Shown here: positions 1 through 6,189 of the stretch, in pieces
How the letters are laid out: the number at the start of each line of letters is the position of its first letter
Numbering within the stretch: the first letter of the stretch is position 1
Assembly: GCA_018715285.1 (NCBI GenBank)
Contig: DVLW01000207.1
Coordinates: forward strand, 1-6,189
Reading direction: 5' to 3'
From: Candidatus Faecivivens stercoripullorum
GTDB lineage: Bacteria; Bacillota; Clostridia; Oscillospirales; Ruminococcaceae
DNA: 6,189 nt
The notes under the pieces: model-generated
Database searches by the model: none
What the model saw: only the letters and a program-made list of their open reading frames with translations
Told to the model about the DNA's origin: nothing
Translations under genes and position numbers: made by a program

Positions 1-2
1 AG

Positions 3-425
3 ATCATCTGGATAATGGGCCGCGGAAGAAACGACATCTCGGGTATGACGGAAGAACAGACCGGACTGTACAAGCATGATGTACGGTATCTGGAAGATGG
101 TTCGATTACGATTTTTGACAATTCGGGCGGAGTGGACAGCACTTCCCGTGTCTGCCGGTATTGGATTGATGAGGATACGCTGAAACTGGAAGATTTCGAG
201 GAGTATACGACCGAATATAAATCCACTTCTATGGGCTGCGCCGGACTGGTGGACGATGATACAGACACGTATTTGATCTGTTATGGCGGTGGTATCGCGG
301 ATTTTGCTTTTGAGGAGCGGGATTTCAGCAGCGGAAAAGTAAATATGCAGCTGGAATTTGATAATGGTGATACCCTTTATCGTATCTTCCGCGGGACTGA
401 ATATACGCCGGTTGCGGCAGAATAA
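3..425 (+). CDS. Arylsulfotransferase (ASST) family protein, C-terminal part (5' end outside window)
   Basis: The reading frame is open from the left edge with no stop, so this is the last ~140 codons of a longer gene; the ATG at 15 is probably internal. The fragment reads like the end of the ASST beta-propeller family: an IIWIMG segment at the edge, then KHDVRYLEDGSITIFDN, then SRVCRYWIDED, and a late strand with YGGG before DTLYRIFRGTEY. In known family members, an HD/HT motif followed by a 'printed' FDNG-type strand and an S-R-V/A-x-x-Y-x-I-D strand occurs near the C-terminus, and a catalytic histidine that carries the sulfuryl group lies in this part of the E. coli enzyme. The histidine of KHDV is the candidate equivalent here, by inference. 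Characterised members move sulfate from phenolic sulfate esters to phenol acceptors, often outside the cytoplasm. No signal peptide can be judged because the N-terminus is missing. The gene ends 11 bases before a strong terminator, so it is the last of its unit. Confidence 0.7.
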   Translation: MIWIMGRGRNDISGMTEEQTGLYKHDVRYLEDGSITIFDNSGGVDSTSRVCRYWIDEDTLKLEDFEEYTTEYKSTSMGCAGLVDDDTDTYLICYGGGIADFAFEERDFSSGKVNMQLEFDNGDTLYRIFRGTEYTPVAAE

Positions 426-436
426 TCGGCTGACCT

Positions 437-478
437 TCGGGACAATCTGTTTAATAGACAGATTGTCCCGAGTTTTTT
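437..478 (+). terminator. Intrinsic terminator after the ASST-like gene
   Basis: The 13-bp perfect inverted repeat CGGGACAATCTGT (438-450) and ACAGATTGTCCCG (458-470) encloses a 7-base loop (TTAATAG). One further T-A pair extends it (437/471). A run of six T follows at 473-478. This is a textbook rho-independent terminator and it separates the upstream gene from the promoter at 529. Confidence 0.93.
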
Positions 479-528
479 GGAAAAAAACGGACAGTTAGAA
501 TGAGATTTTACAGAAATATCCCAACTGC

Positions 529-557
529 TTGACAAACGATACGATGTAGACTAAAAT
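529..557 (+). promoter_or_regulatory. Sigma-A promoter for the asp23-like/fakA unit
   Basis: A perfect -35 box TTGACA (529-534) is followed by a 17-base spacer and a -10 box TAAAAT (552-557, five of six consensus bases). Transcription would start near 563-566, giving a leader of about 45 bases before the ATG at 610. The promoter sits directly downstream of a terminator and upstream of a gene with a good ribosome binding site, which supports it. I saw no clear operator-like palindrome overlapping it. Confidence 0.85.
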
Positions 558-609
558 GAATCTGTATAGATATTTGCGCTTGGATTTTACCTGGAAAGGG
601 GAATGACAA

Positions 610-951
610 ATGATAAAAATGGAGAACCATCTCGGTACGATCGAAATTTCAGAGCGTTTCTTCACCTCTCTGATCGGCGACGCGCTCAGTGATTCGTTTG
701 GCGTCGCAGGACTGGCGCCTGCCCGTCCCCGTAAAAAAGGACTTCTGTCCTCACAGCCCCAAAAAAGCGTTGTAATCCGGGGAAAGGACGGTAAACTGGT
801 GATCGATCTTCATATCCAGGTTACCTACGGCATCAATATCTCAGCAATCGTGACGAGCATTGTCCATAAAATCACCTATACGGTGGAGGACGTTACCGGA
901 ATCGGCGTCGCGGCAGTCAATGTATTTGTGGAAGGAATGCAGGTCAGCTGA
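610..951 (+). CDS. Asp23/Gls24 family envelope stress response protein (YloU-like)
   Basis: This 113-aa protein matches the small Asp23/Gls24 (DUF322) family along its length. An N-terminal LGTIEIS strand (about residues 8-14) is followed by a helix ending in SFGVAGLAPA, a short basic linker PRPRKKG-like stretch (about 38-44), then the family core VIDLHIQVTYGINIS and a C-terminal VTGIGVAAVNVFVEGM. The length agrees with B. subtilis YloU (about 120 aa). No signal peptide or membrane span is seen, so it is likely cytoplasmic, although family members can associate with the membrane through partners. The ATG at 610 is chosen because AAGGGG (596-601) lies eight bases upstream; the in-frame ATG at 619 is too far from it. 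It is first in a unit with the fakA-type gene 56 bases downstream, the same order as yloU-yloV in Bacillus. The molecular role of the stand-alone protein is not firmly known. Confidence 0.9.
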   Translation: MIKMENHLGTIEISERFFTSLIGDALSDSFGVAGLAPARPRKKGLLSSQPQKSVVIRGKDGKLVIDLHIQVTYGINISAIVTSIVHKITYTVEDVTGIGVAAVNVFVEGMQVS

Positions 952-992
952 TCCTTTCAAAAACAGCAACGAGGCAGCAAGTCCTGCCCAAT

Positions 993-998
993 AAGGAG
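993..998 (+). promoter_or_regulatory. Ribosome binding site fixing the GTG start of fakA
   Basis: AAGGAG ends nine bases before GTG 1008. The GTG at 998 overlaps the site and lies in another frame, so it can be excluded. The protein from GTG 1008 begins at the expected family N-terminus. Confidence 0.8.
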
Positions 999-1007
999 TG
1001 CACAAAC

Positions 1008-2648
1008 GTGATAAACGGAATCATCCTGCGGGACGCGGTTATTTCCGCGGCTCATGTCATCGCAAACCAGAAACAGAAGGTTGATGAATTGAATGTATTC
1101 CCGGTACCTGATGGAGATACCGGAACCAATATGTCCATGACCATCGGTGCGGCTGTAAGAGAATTGGAACTGCTCCGCAATCCGACGGTTGAAGAAACTG
1201 CAAAAACGGCAGCTTCTGCCCTTCTGCGCGGCGCGCGCGGAAATTCGGGCGTTATTCTGTCGCTGTTGTTCCGCGGCTTTTCCAAGGGCCTTGCCGGCAA
1301 ACAGGAAGCAACCGGACAGGATCTGTCGGATGCTCTGACGCTGGGTGTGGAAGCAGCGTACAAGGCGGTCATGAAACCGACCGAGGGTACCATTCTGACG
1401 GTTGCCCGTGAAGCAGCAGAAAAGGGCAGTGAAGTGGCTCTGTCCACCAATGACCCGATTGAGGTATTTACTGCAATTGTCAATCAGGCAGAAGAAACAC
1501 TGGCCAAAACTCCGGAGATGCTGCCGGTTCTGAAAAAAGCAGGTGTTGTGGACGCTGGCGGCAAGGGCTTGTGTGTTATTTTCGGCGCGATGCTGGATGT
1601 ATTCAAAGGCGGTTCGGTGGTTGCGTCTGCCGATGCTGCTGAAAAGAAAGCAGCACCCAAGCGCAGCGCTGTGGCAGAAGCTGAGGGCGATATCAAGTTT
1701 ACCTATTGTACTGAGTTTATCGTCATGAAGGCGCCCGGCTGTGAGGATGCGCTCAAACTGCGTGCTTACCTCGAGTCGATTGGTGACTGTGTTGTAGTAG
1801 TAGATGACGAGGATATCATCAAGGTACATGTTCATTCCAACCATCCTGGTAATGCGATTGAAGAAGGCCTTAAATTCGGCGCCCTGACCTCTCTGAAGAT
1901 TGAAAATATGCGTGAGCAGCATACCGAACAGGTTTTGCAGGCTGACCAGCAGGAGGAAAATGCTGATTACGTTCCGGTTGACCCGGATATCCCCTATGGT
2001 TTTGTGGCAGTTGCGGCAGGTGCCGGCGTACAGGCTCTGTTTACCGATCTGGGCGTCAATCAGGTAGTAACCGGCGGACAGACGATGAATCCGTCGACTG
2101 ATGACATCCTTCATGCCATTCAGGCAACTCCGGCACAGACGGTTTTTGTCCTGCCCAATAACAAGAATATCATCATGGCAGCTGAACAGGCTGTAAGGCT
2201 TGCTGACCGCCGTGTATGTGTTCTCCCGACCCGGACAATTCCGCAGGGAATTACGGCGATGCTTGCGTTTGACCCGGACGCTGATTTCTCGGAAAACCGC
2301 CTGAATATGACCCGTGCACTGGATAATGTCCAGACCGGTCAGATTACTTTTGCGGCTCGGGACAGTGAGTTTGGCGGTCATTCCATCAAGGAAGGCGAGA
2401 TTCTCGCGATGGAAAACGGCAAGCTGACTTTTGTGGAAAAGGATCTGAACAAAGCTGTTCTGAAACTGACCCGTTCGATGGTTGGTAAGACTTCCAGTTT
2501 TATCACGGTAATTTACGGCAGCGATGTATCGGAAGATATGGCGGCGACGGCGTATGAGCTGCTTCGTGCCAAGATCAGCGATGATATTGAGATCAATATG
2601 GTAAATGGCGGACAGCCTGTATATTATTATATTATCTCGGTTGAATAA
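1008..2648 (+). CDS. fakA: Fatty acid kinase catalytic subunit FakA (DhaL domain, YloV family)
   Basis: This 546-aa protein is full length for FakA/YloV (about 550 aa). Residues 1-200 form a DhaL-type kinase domain: NVFPVPDGDTGTNM at 29-42 holds the aspartates (D35, D37) expected to bind Mg-ATP, followed by GARGNSGVILS (75-85), KPTEGTILTVARE (123-135) and VVDAGGKGL (180-188). An Ala/Lys-rich linker (about 204-227) leads to a middle domain beginning TYCTEF, where C234 with H274 and H276 (VHVHSNHPG) resembles the metal site reported for S. aureus FakA. A second polar linker (about 303-325) precedes the C-terminal DegV-like domain with VTGGQTMNPSTDD and LPNNKN, ending at the family-typical GGQPVYYYIISVE. 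In characterised species FakA phosphorylates fatty acids held by FakB proteins; the acyl-phosphate feeds phospholipid synthesis through PlsX/PlsY at the membrane. No fakB gene is in the window. The gene starts with GTG behind a strong ribosome binding site and shares a transcript with the asp23-like gene. Confidence 0.93.
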   Translation: MINGIILRDAVISAAHVIANQKQKVDELNVFPVPDGDTGTNMSMTIGAAVRELELLRNPTVEETAKTAASALLRGARGNSGVILSLLFRGFSKGLAGKQEATGQDLSDALTLGVEAAYKAVMKPTEGTILTVAREAAEKGSEVALSTNDPIEVFTAIVNQAEETLAKTPEMLPVLKKAGVVDAGGKGLCVIFGAMLDVFKGGSVVASADAAEKKAAPKRSAVAEAEGDIKFTYCTEFIVMKAPGCEDALKLRAYLESIGDCVVVVDDEDIIKVHVHSNHPGNAIEEGLKFGALTSLKIENMREQHTEQVLQADQQEENADYVPVDPDIPYGFVAVAAGAGVQALFTDLGVNQVVTGGQTMNPSTDDILHAIQATPAQTVFVLPNNKNIIMAAEQAVRLADRRVCVLPTRTIPQGITAMLAFDPDADFSENRLNMTRALDNVQTGQITFAARDSEFGGHSIKEGEILAMENGKLTFVEKDLNKAVLKLTRSMVGKTSSFITVIYGSDVSEDMAATAYELLRAKISDDIEINMVNGGQPVYYYIISVE

Positions 2649-2662
2649 CAGGATATCTTTTG

Positions 2663-2691
2663 AGGCGCAGCCAGATTCGGCTGCGCCTTTT
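2663..2691 (+). terminator. Intrinsic terminator after fakA
   Basis: GGCGCAGCC (2664-2672) pairs perfectly with GGCTGCGCC (2679-2687) across a six-base loop. An outer A-T pair (2663/2688) and a T4 run (2688-2691) complete it. The U tract is short, but the stem is very G+C rich. It lies 14 bases after the fakA stop and before a separate promoter. Confidence 0.85.
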
Positions 2692-2718
2692 GCGTACCGT
2701 TTTTTATCGAATGTTTTG

Positions 2719-2748
2719 TTGCCAATTTCCGCCGCGATATGCTATAAT
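2719..2748 (+). promoter_or_regulatory. Sigma-A promoter with extended -10 upstream of mutS
   Basis: The -10 box TATAAT (2743-2748) is a perfect consensus and is preceded by TGC (2740-2742), an extended -10 element. TTGCCA (2719-2724) matches five of six -35 bases with an 18-base spacer. Transcription would start near 2755. With the terminator just upstream, mutS appears to begin its own transcript. Confidence 0.8.
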
Positions 2749-2797
2749 AAAAAAGATTAGCCTTGTTTATCAGGATTGTTGACATAGATGTGGATGG

Positions 2798-2803
2798 AAA
2801 GGA
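2798..2803 (+). promoter_or_regulatory. Ribosome binding site favouring ATG 2812 as the mutS start
   Basis: AAAGGA lies eight bases upstream of ATG 2812, an ideal spacing. The earlier in-frame ATGs have weaker support: ATG 2788 has only AGGA at 2772-2775, twelve bases away, and the ATG at 2803 overlaps this site. Confidence 0.6.
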
Positions 2804-2811
2804 TGGCGGAT

Positions 2812-5535
2812 ATGCCGGAAGAGATTGAAGCAGCACGGGCAAATGATCTGCTGACAAAAGAAGAATGGGAGCCGCTGCTCCAGGACGAGAGTAAGCTGTC
2901 GCCGATGATGCAGCAGTATCTGAACGTGAAAAACCAGCATAAGGGATATATCCTGTTTTTCCGGCTCGGCGATTTTTATGAGATGTTTTTCGACGATGCG
3001 TTGACGGTATCGCGTGAACTGGAACTGACGCTGACGGGTAAAAACTGCGGTATGCCTAAACGTGCGCCGATGTGCGGAATACCGCATGTCTCGGCGGATA
3101 CGTATGTACAGAAGCTGGTTGAAAAAGGATATAAGGTCGCCATCTGTGAACAGGTCGAATCTCCTTATCTGGCAAAGGGCGTTGTCAAGCGGGAAGTTAT
3201 CCGTATTACCACTCCGGGAACGGTCATTGAAAGTACGATGCTGCTGGAAGACCAGAACAACTATATCGGTTCGGTTTATCTGGCAGAGAGCGGAGACAGT
3301 GCAGGCGTCTGCTTTGCGGATATTTCGACAGGTGAGATGCAGTTTGCTGAACTCGCCAGCAAGGATATCGTCCGGACGTTGATTGACGAACTGTCCAGAT
3401 TTTCTCCCAGAGAGCTGCTGGTCAGTCCCGGGTGTAAAGAAAATGAGGAATTACAGCAGTTTATCCGGGGACGACTGGAGTGTGTTCAGAATTTCCTGTC
3501 GGATGAAGAATATCAGGATCAGGCACTTGAGCAGCTGGTGCTGGAACAGTTTCATACGGTATCTCTGGAAAATCTGGAACTGGGCGGCCGTAAGCTGGCA
3601 CTGCGTGCGGTTGGAAGCCTGCTGTCCTATCTGGCGCAGACACAGAAAAACGGTATCCAGCGTTTGACCGGTCTGACCTGCTATACCGAAGAAAAATATC
3701 TTGCTCTTGACCTGACGGCAAGACGCAATCTCGAACTGACTGAAACAATGCGTTCGCGTGAAAAACGCGGTTCGCTTCTGTGGGTACTTGACCATACCAA
3801 AACCGCAATGGGCAAGCGTCTGATGCGTAAATACCTTGAGCAGCCGCTTCTCAACGTTGCACACATTACCCGCCGTCAGGCAGCCGTCGCAGAACTGTTT
3901 GATCGGACGATGGAACGTGGAGAACTGATTGACGGTCTGTCTGGTGTATATGATTTGCAGCGGCTGATGACTAAGGTCGTTTATGGAACAGTGGGTCCGC
4001 GTGACCTGCTGGCACTGGCGACAGCAGCCAGCCATCTTCCGCAGATCAAAGCGGTGACCCAGACACTCAATGCGGCCAAGCTCAGAGAGCTGGATACAAA
4101 CCTTGATGTGCTGGCAGATGTACGGGAACTGATTGAAGCAGCGATCAATCCTGATTGTCCGCCGACGATGAAAGACGGCGGCGTTATCCGGAAGGGTTAT
4201 TCCAACGAACTGGATGAGCTGACCGATTTGCAGGTCAATGCGCGCGACTACCTTCTGGAACTGGAAGAGCGTGAAAAAGAAGCAACTGGTATTAAGACGC
4301 TGAAAGTCGGTTATAATCGTGTATTTGGCTATTATATAGAAGTTTCCAAGTCCTTTATCAATCAGGTTCCCACGGATTGGGTACGCAAACAGACGCTGGT
4401 CGGCGGTGAACGGTATATCAACCAGGAACTTAAAGATTTGGAAAACCGGATGCTCTATGCAACAGAAAAGGTGCTTGCGCTGGAAGCGGAAATGTATGAG
4501 GATGTCCGCAAACGGGTACAGGAGCGTCTGCCGGTGATTGAAAAGACGGCTGCTGCGGTTGCAGAACTGGATGTACTGGCATCTCTTGCCGAAGTTGCGG
4601 TTCAGAACCGTTATGTCCGTCCGGATATTACCGTTTCGGGTACGATTCATATTGTGGGCGGCAGACATCCGGTTGTTGAAAAACTGAGTGCCGAAAGCGG
4701 ATTGGCCGGTAAAAAGGAAAATACCGCCTTTATTCCCAATGATACCCTGCTGGATGGCTCGTCCAACCGGATTGCGATTATCACCGGTCCGAATATGGCC
4801 GGTAAATCCACCTATATGCGGCAGGTTGCGCTGATTACCATTATGGCGCAGATTGGTTCGTTTGTCCCGGCGCAGTCGGCGGAAATTTCGGTCTGTGACC
4901 GAATTTTCACCCGTGTCGGTGCGTCGGATGATTTGACTGCCGGACAGTCGACCTTTATGGTGGAGATGAGCGAAGTTGCGACGATTCTCAAAAACGCGAC
5001 TTCCCGGAGTCTGGTTTTGCTGGACGAAATCGGGCGCGGTACTTCTACATTTGACGGCATGAGCATTGCACGTGCAGTTGTCGAGTATCTGCTGAATGAA
5101 AAGGGACTGGGCTGCAAGACGATGTTTGCGACTCATTACCATGAGCTGACCGATCTGGAAAACCAGTTTGCAGGGATTGTGAATTATAATATTGCGGTCC
5201 GTCGCCGTGGGGATGATATCATTTTCCTGAGAAAGATTGTTCGCGGCGGAACGGATGATTCCTATGGTATCGAAGTTGCCCATCTGGCCGGTGTACCTCA
5301 GAAGGTCATCCGCCGGGCAAAGGTTATCTTAAAGCAGCTGGAGGATTCTGCGGCTGCTGCCCGTGAAGTCGCAAAGGAACAGAGCGGCGAAGAAGAACCG
5401 ATGCAGCTTCAGGTATCGATGGCACAGCAGCAGGATGAAAAGGTATTGCGTATGTTGCGGCAGTCAGACCTCGATTCGATGACACCGCGGGATGCACTGG
5501 ACTTTTTGTATGAACTCAAAAAGATGATGATCTGA
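2812..5535 (+). CDS. mutS: DNA mismatch repair protein MutS
   Basis: This is a complete MutS of 907 aa from ATG 2812 (915 aa if ATG 2788 is used); family members are usually 850-900 aa. Residue numbers here start at 2812. SPMMQQYL (about 30-37) opens the mismatch-binding domain, with the Phe-x-Glu wedge in GDFYEMFF (F55, E57), which stacks on the mispaired base. MCGIPHVSADTYVQKL (from 87) and VAICEQVE (109-116) follow. The lever/clamp region contains VGYNRVFGYYIEVSK (from 499). The ATPase domain holds Walker A GPNMAGKST (659-667), the ABC-type signature region SDDLTAGQSTF, Walker B LVLLDEIGRGTSTFDG (D738, E739) and the THYHEL histidine at 775. All key residues are present, so the protein should be active. 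MutS dimers detect mismatches behind the replication fork and recruit MutL. The tail ends with SMTPRDALDFLYELKKM, the usual tetramerisation-type C-terminus. About 29 acidic residues precede SPMMQQYL, longer than in E. coli. It has its own promoter and is followed 15 bases later by a GrpB-family gene. Confidence 0.97.
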   Translation: MPEEIEAARANDLLTKEEWEPLLQDESKLSPMMQQYLNVKNQHKGYILFFRLGDFYEMFFDDALTVSRELELTLTGKNCGMPKRAPMCGIPHVSADTYVQKLVEKGYKVAICEQVESPYLAKGVVKREVIRITTPGTVIESTMLLEDQNNYIGSVYLAESGDSAGVCFADISTGEMQFAELASKDIVRTLIDELSRFSPRELLVSPGCKENEELQQFIRGRLECVQNFLSDEEYQDQALEQLVLEQFHTVSLENLELGGRKLALRAVGSLLSYLAQTQKNGIQRLTGLTCYTEEKYLALDLTARRNLELTETMRSREKRGSLLWVLDHTKTAMGKRLMRKYLEQPLLNVAHITRRQAAVAELFDRTMERGELIDGLSGVYDLQRLMTKVVYGTVGPRDLLALATAASHLPQIKAVTQTLNAAKLRELDTNLDVLADVRELIEAAINPDCPPTMKDGGVIRKGYSNELDELTDLQVNARDYLLELEEREKEATGIKTLKVGYNRVFGYYIEVSKSFINQVPTDWVRKQTLVGGERYINQELKDLENRMLYATEKVLALEAEMYEDVRKRVQERLPVIEKTAAAVAELDVLASLAEVAVQNRYVRPDITVSGTIHIVGGRHPVVEKLSAESGLAGKKENTAFIPNDTLLDGSSNRIAIITGPNMAGKSTYMRQVALITIMAQIGSFVPAQSAEISVCDRIFTRVGASDDLTAGQSTFMVEMSEVATILKNATSRSLVLLDEIGRGTSTFDGMSIARAVVEYLLNEKGLGCKTMFATHYHELTDLENQFAGIVNYNIAVRRRGDDIIFLRKIVRGGTDDSYGIEVAHLAGVPQKVIRRAKVILKQLEDSAAAAREVAKEQSGEEEPMQLQVSMAQQQDEKVLRMLRQSDLDSMTPRDALDFLYELKKMMI

Positions 5536-5536
5536 A

Positions 5537-5542
5537 AAGAGG
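5537..5542 (+). promoter_or_regulatory. Ribosome binding site fixing the TTG start of the GrpB-family gene
   Basis: AAGAGG begins just after the mutS stop (TGA 5533-5535) and lies eight bases before TTG 5551. This makes TTG the better start than the next in-frame ATG at 5572. Confidence 0.65.
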
Positions 5543-5550
5543 CGATTGGT

Positions 5551-6144
5551 TTGGCTGGCAGATTATCTGAAATGACGCTGGAACAGTTGTGGCAGCTGTT
5601 CCCGATTATCCTGACTCCCTATAATCCCGACTGGAAGAACTGGTACCGGGAGCAGCAGGACATTTTGTCCGATGCGCTTCCGGCAGAACAGGTCATCAGA
5701 ATCAGCTACGTCGGCAGTACTGCTATCGGAACCATCTGGGCAAAACCAACGGTGGATATTCTGGTCGAGGTGCGAAAGGAAAGCAATCTTACAGATTTGG
5801 CAAAACTGCTGGATGGGTGCGGGTATACGCTGATGTCCCGACAGGATAACAGAATGTCCTTTAACCTTGGGTATACCGAAAACGGATTTGCCGAAAAGGT
5901 ATTTCATCTGCATCTGCGGCTGGAAGGAGATCACGATGAACTGTATTTCAGAGATTTCCTGATTGAATATCCGCAGGTTGCAAAGGAATATGAACAGCTC
6001 AAACTGTCTTTGTGGAAGCAGTTTGAGCATGACCGGGACGGCTATACCGAAGCGAAAACCGCATTTGTTCGGTCGGTTACCGAAAAGGCAAGACAGCTGT
6101 ATAATGGACGCTATGAGACGGATTTGGAAAAGGGGATTGAGTGA
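5551..6144 (+). CDS. GrpB family protein (nucleotidyltransferase-like fold)
   Basis: This 197-aa protein matches the GrpB family (UPF0157), which is about 170-200 aa. The N-terminal segment MTLEQLWQLFPIIL (8-21), followed by PYNPDW, is typical of Firmicute members. The core RISYVGSTAIGTIWAKPTVD (50-69) contains the G-S of the nucleotidyltransferase superfamily (G55, S56), the family-typical AKP and then DILVEV (D69). FHLHLR (118-123) and FRDFL (133-137) are further family motifs, and a long C-terminal helix covers the last third. It has no signal peptide or membrane segment and should be cytoplasmic. Some related proteins are suggested to act as nucleotidyl or dephospho-CoA kinase-associated domains, but the substrate of stand-alone GrpB proteins is not established, so none is assigned here. 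It is not GrpE. TTG is the likely start. It lies 15 bases after mutS and its stop overlaps a possible start of the next gene, which suggests co-transcription with mutS. Confidence 0.88.
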   Translation: MAGRLSEMTLEQLWQLFPIILTPYNPDWKNWYREQQDILSDALPAEQVIRISYVGSTAIGTIWAKPTVDILVEVRKESNLTDLAKLLDGCGYTLMSRQDNRMSFNLGYTENGFAEKVFHLHLRLEGDHDELYFRDFLIEYPQVAKEYEQLKLSLWKQFEHDRDGYTEAKTAFVRSVTEKARQLYNGRYETDLEKGIE

Positions 6145-6146
6145 AT

Positions 6147-6189
6147 ATGGCGCAGACAAATGATGTACGCTTTCTGCCGGTAAGCGCTG
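6147..6189 (+). CDS. Start of a further gene, possibly YgiQ-family radical SAM protein (3' end outside window)
   Basis: Only 14 codons are visible: MAQTNDVRFLPVSA. A ribosome binding site AAGGGG (6130-6135) lies 11 bases upstream of ATG 6147. An in-frame GTG at 6141, which overlaps the previous stop as GTGA and sits five bases from the same site, is an alternative start that adds two residues. YgiQ-family radical SAM proteins commonly begin with a short leader and then FLPIS or FLPVS, followed by a conserved DM...GW stretch, so the visible residues fit. That is too little sequence to be sure; the existence of the gene is much better supported than its identity. Confidence 0.45.
   Translation, partial: MAQTNDVRFLPVSA

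Noticed and set aside
973..989. A short inverted repeat (GGCAG ... CTGCC) between the asp23-like gene and fakA
   Set aside because: The stem is only five base pairs with no T run after it, and it lies upstream of a strong ribosome binding site. It is too weak to call a terminator or regulatory hairpin.
957..2381. A 474-codon open frame on the - strand inside fakA
   Set aside because: It is antisense to a conserved FakA, has a Cys/His/Arg-rich composition without motif order, and begins without a credible ribosome binding site or promoter. Its apparent Cys and His pairs are not in zinc-finger spacing.
2779..2784. TTGACA just upstream of mutS as an additional -35 box
   Set aside because: No -10 box at a proper distance follows before the coding region, and a better promoter with a perfect -10 lies at 2719-2748.
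3451..5283. A 610-codon open frame on the - strand inside mutS
   Set aside because: It lies antisense to a fully conserved mutS. Its translation has no recognisable motif and is rich in Arg, Gln, Asn and Ile as expected from reading frequent codons backwards. The mutS frame uses few codons that would give stops on the other strand, which explains its length.
5563..6159. A 198-codon open frame on the - strand over the GrpB-family gene
   Set aside because: The + strand frame matches the GrpB family along its length; the reverse frame shows no family features.
1..6189. Mobile element, CRISPR array, tRNA/rRNA gene, riboswitch or novel defence system
   Set aside because: I saw no terminal inverted repeats, transposase motifs, regularly spaced repeats, tRNA-like cloverleaf or long structured leader. 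Intergenic spaces are short (the longest is about 184 bases) and are explained by terminators and promoters.

Overview
This window looks like an ordinary chromosomal segment of a Gram-positive, clostridia-like Firmicute (Bacillota) of moderate G+C content. The inference rests on an Asp23/Gls24-family gene directly followed by a fakA/yloV-type gene (a classic Firmicute pair), on purine-rich Shine-Dalgarno sites, on GTG and TTG starts with strong ribosome binding sites, and on sigma-A-type promoters. A clostridial gut lineage would fit, but I cannot fix the genus from sequence alone. All recognised genes are on the + strand.

Layout: (1) positions 3-425 are the 3' end of a gene entering from the left, resembling the C-terminal part of an arylsulfotransferase (ASST) family protein. 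A strong intrinsic terminator follows (437-478). (2) A near-consensus sigma-A promoter (529-557) drives a two-gene unit: a 113-aa Asp23/Gls24 (YloU-like) protein at 610-951, and a complete 546-aa FakA/YloV-type fatty acid kinase at 1008-2648. This unit ends at a G+C-rich hairpin terminator (2663-2691). (3) A second promoter with an extended -10 element (2719-2748) precedes a full-length DNA mismatch-repair gene mutS. Its most likely start is ATG 2812, judged by the ribosome binding site. (4) Fifteen bases after mutS, a TTG-started GrpB-family (nucleotidyltransferase-like) gene runs 5551-6144. A further gene begins at its stop codon and leaves the window. The first 14 residues of that gene are compatible with a YgiQ-family radical SAM protein.

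The genes fall into three transcription blocks: the end of a possible sulfotransferase unit, a lipid/envelope unit (asp23-like plus fakA; no FakB partner gene is visible here), and a mutS-led unit that continues to the right. mutL is not seen next to mutS. I found no CRISPR array, insertion sequence, tRNA, rRNA or prophage signal, and no convincing new system. The points worth checking are modest: the N-terminal extension and start of MutS, its divergent beta-clamp-binding peptide, the coupling of a GrpB-family gene to mutS, and the identity of the two edge genes.
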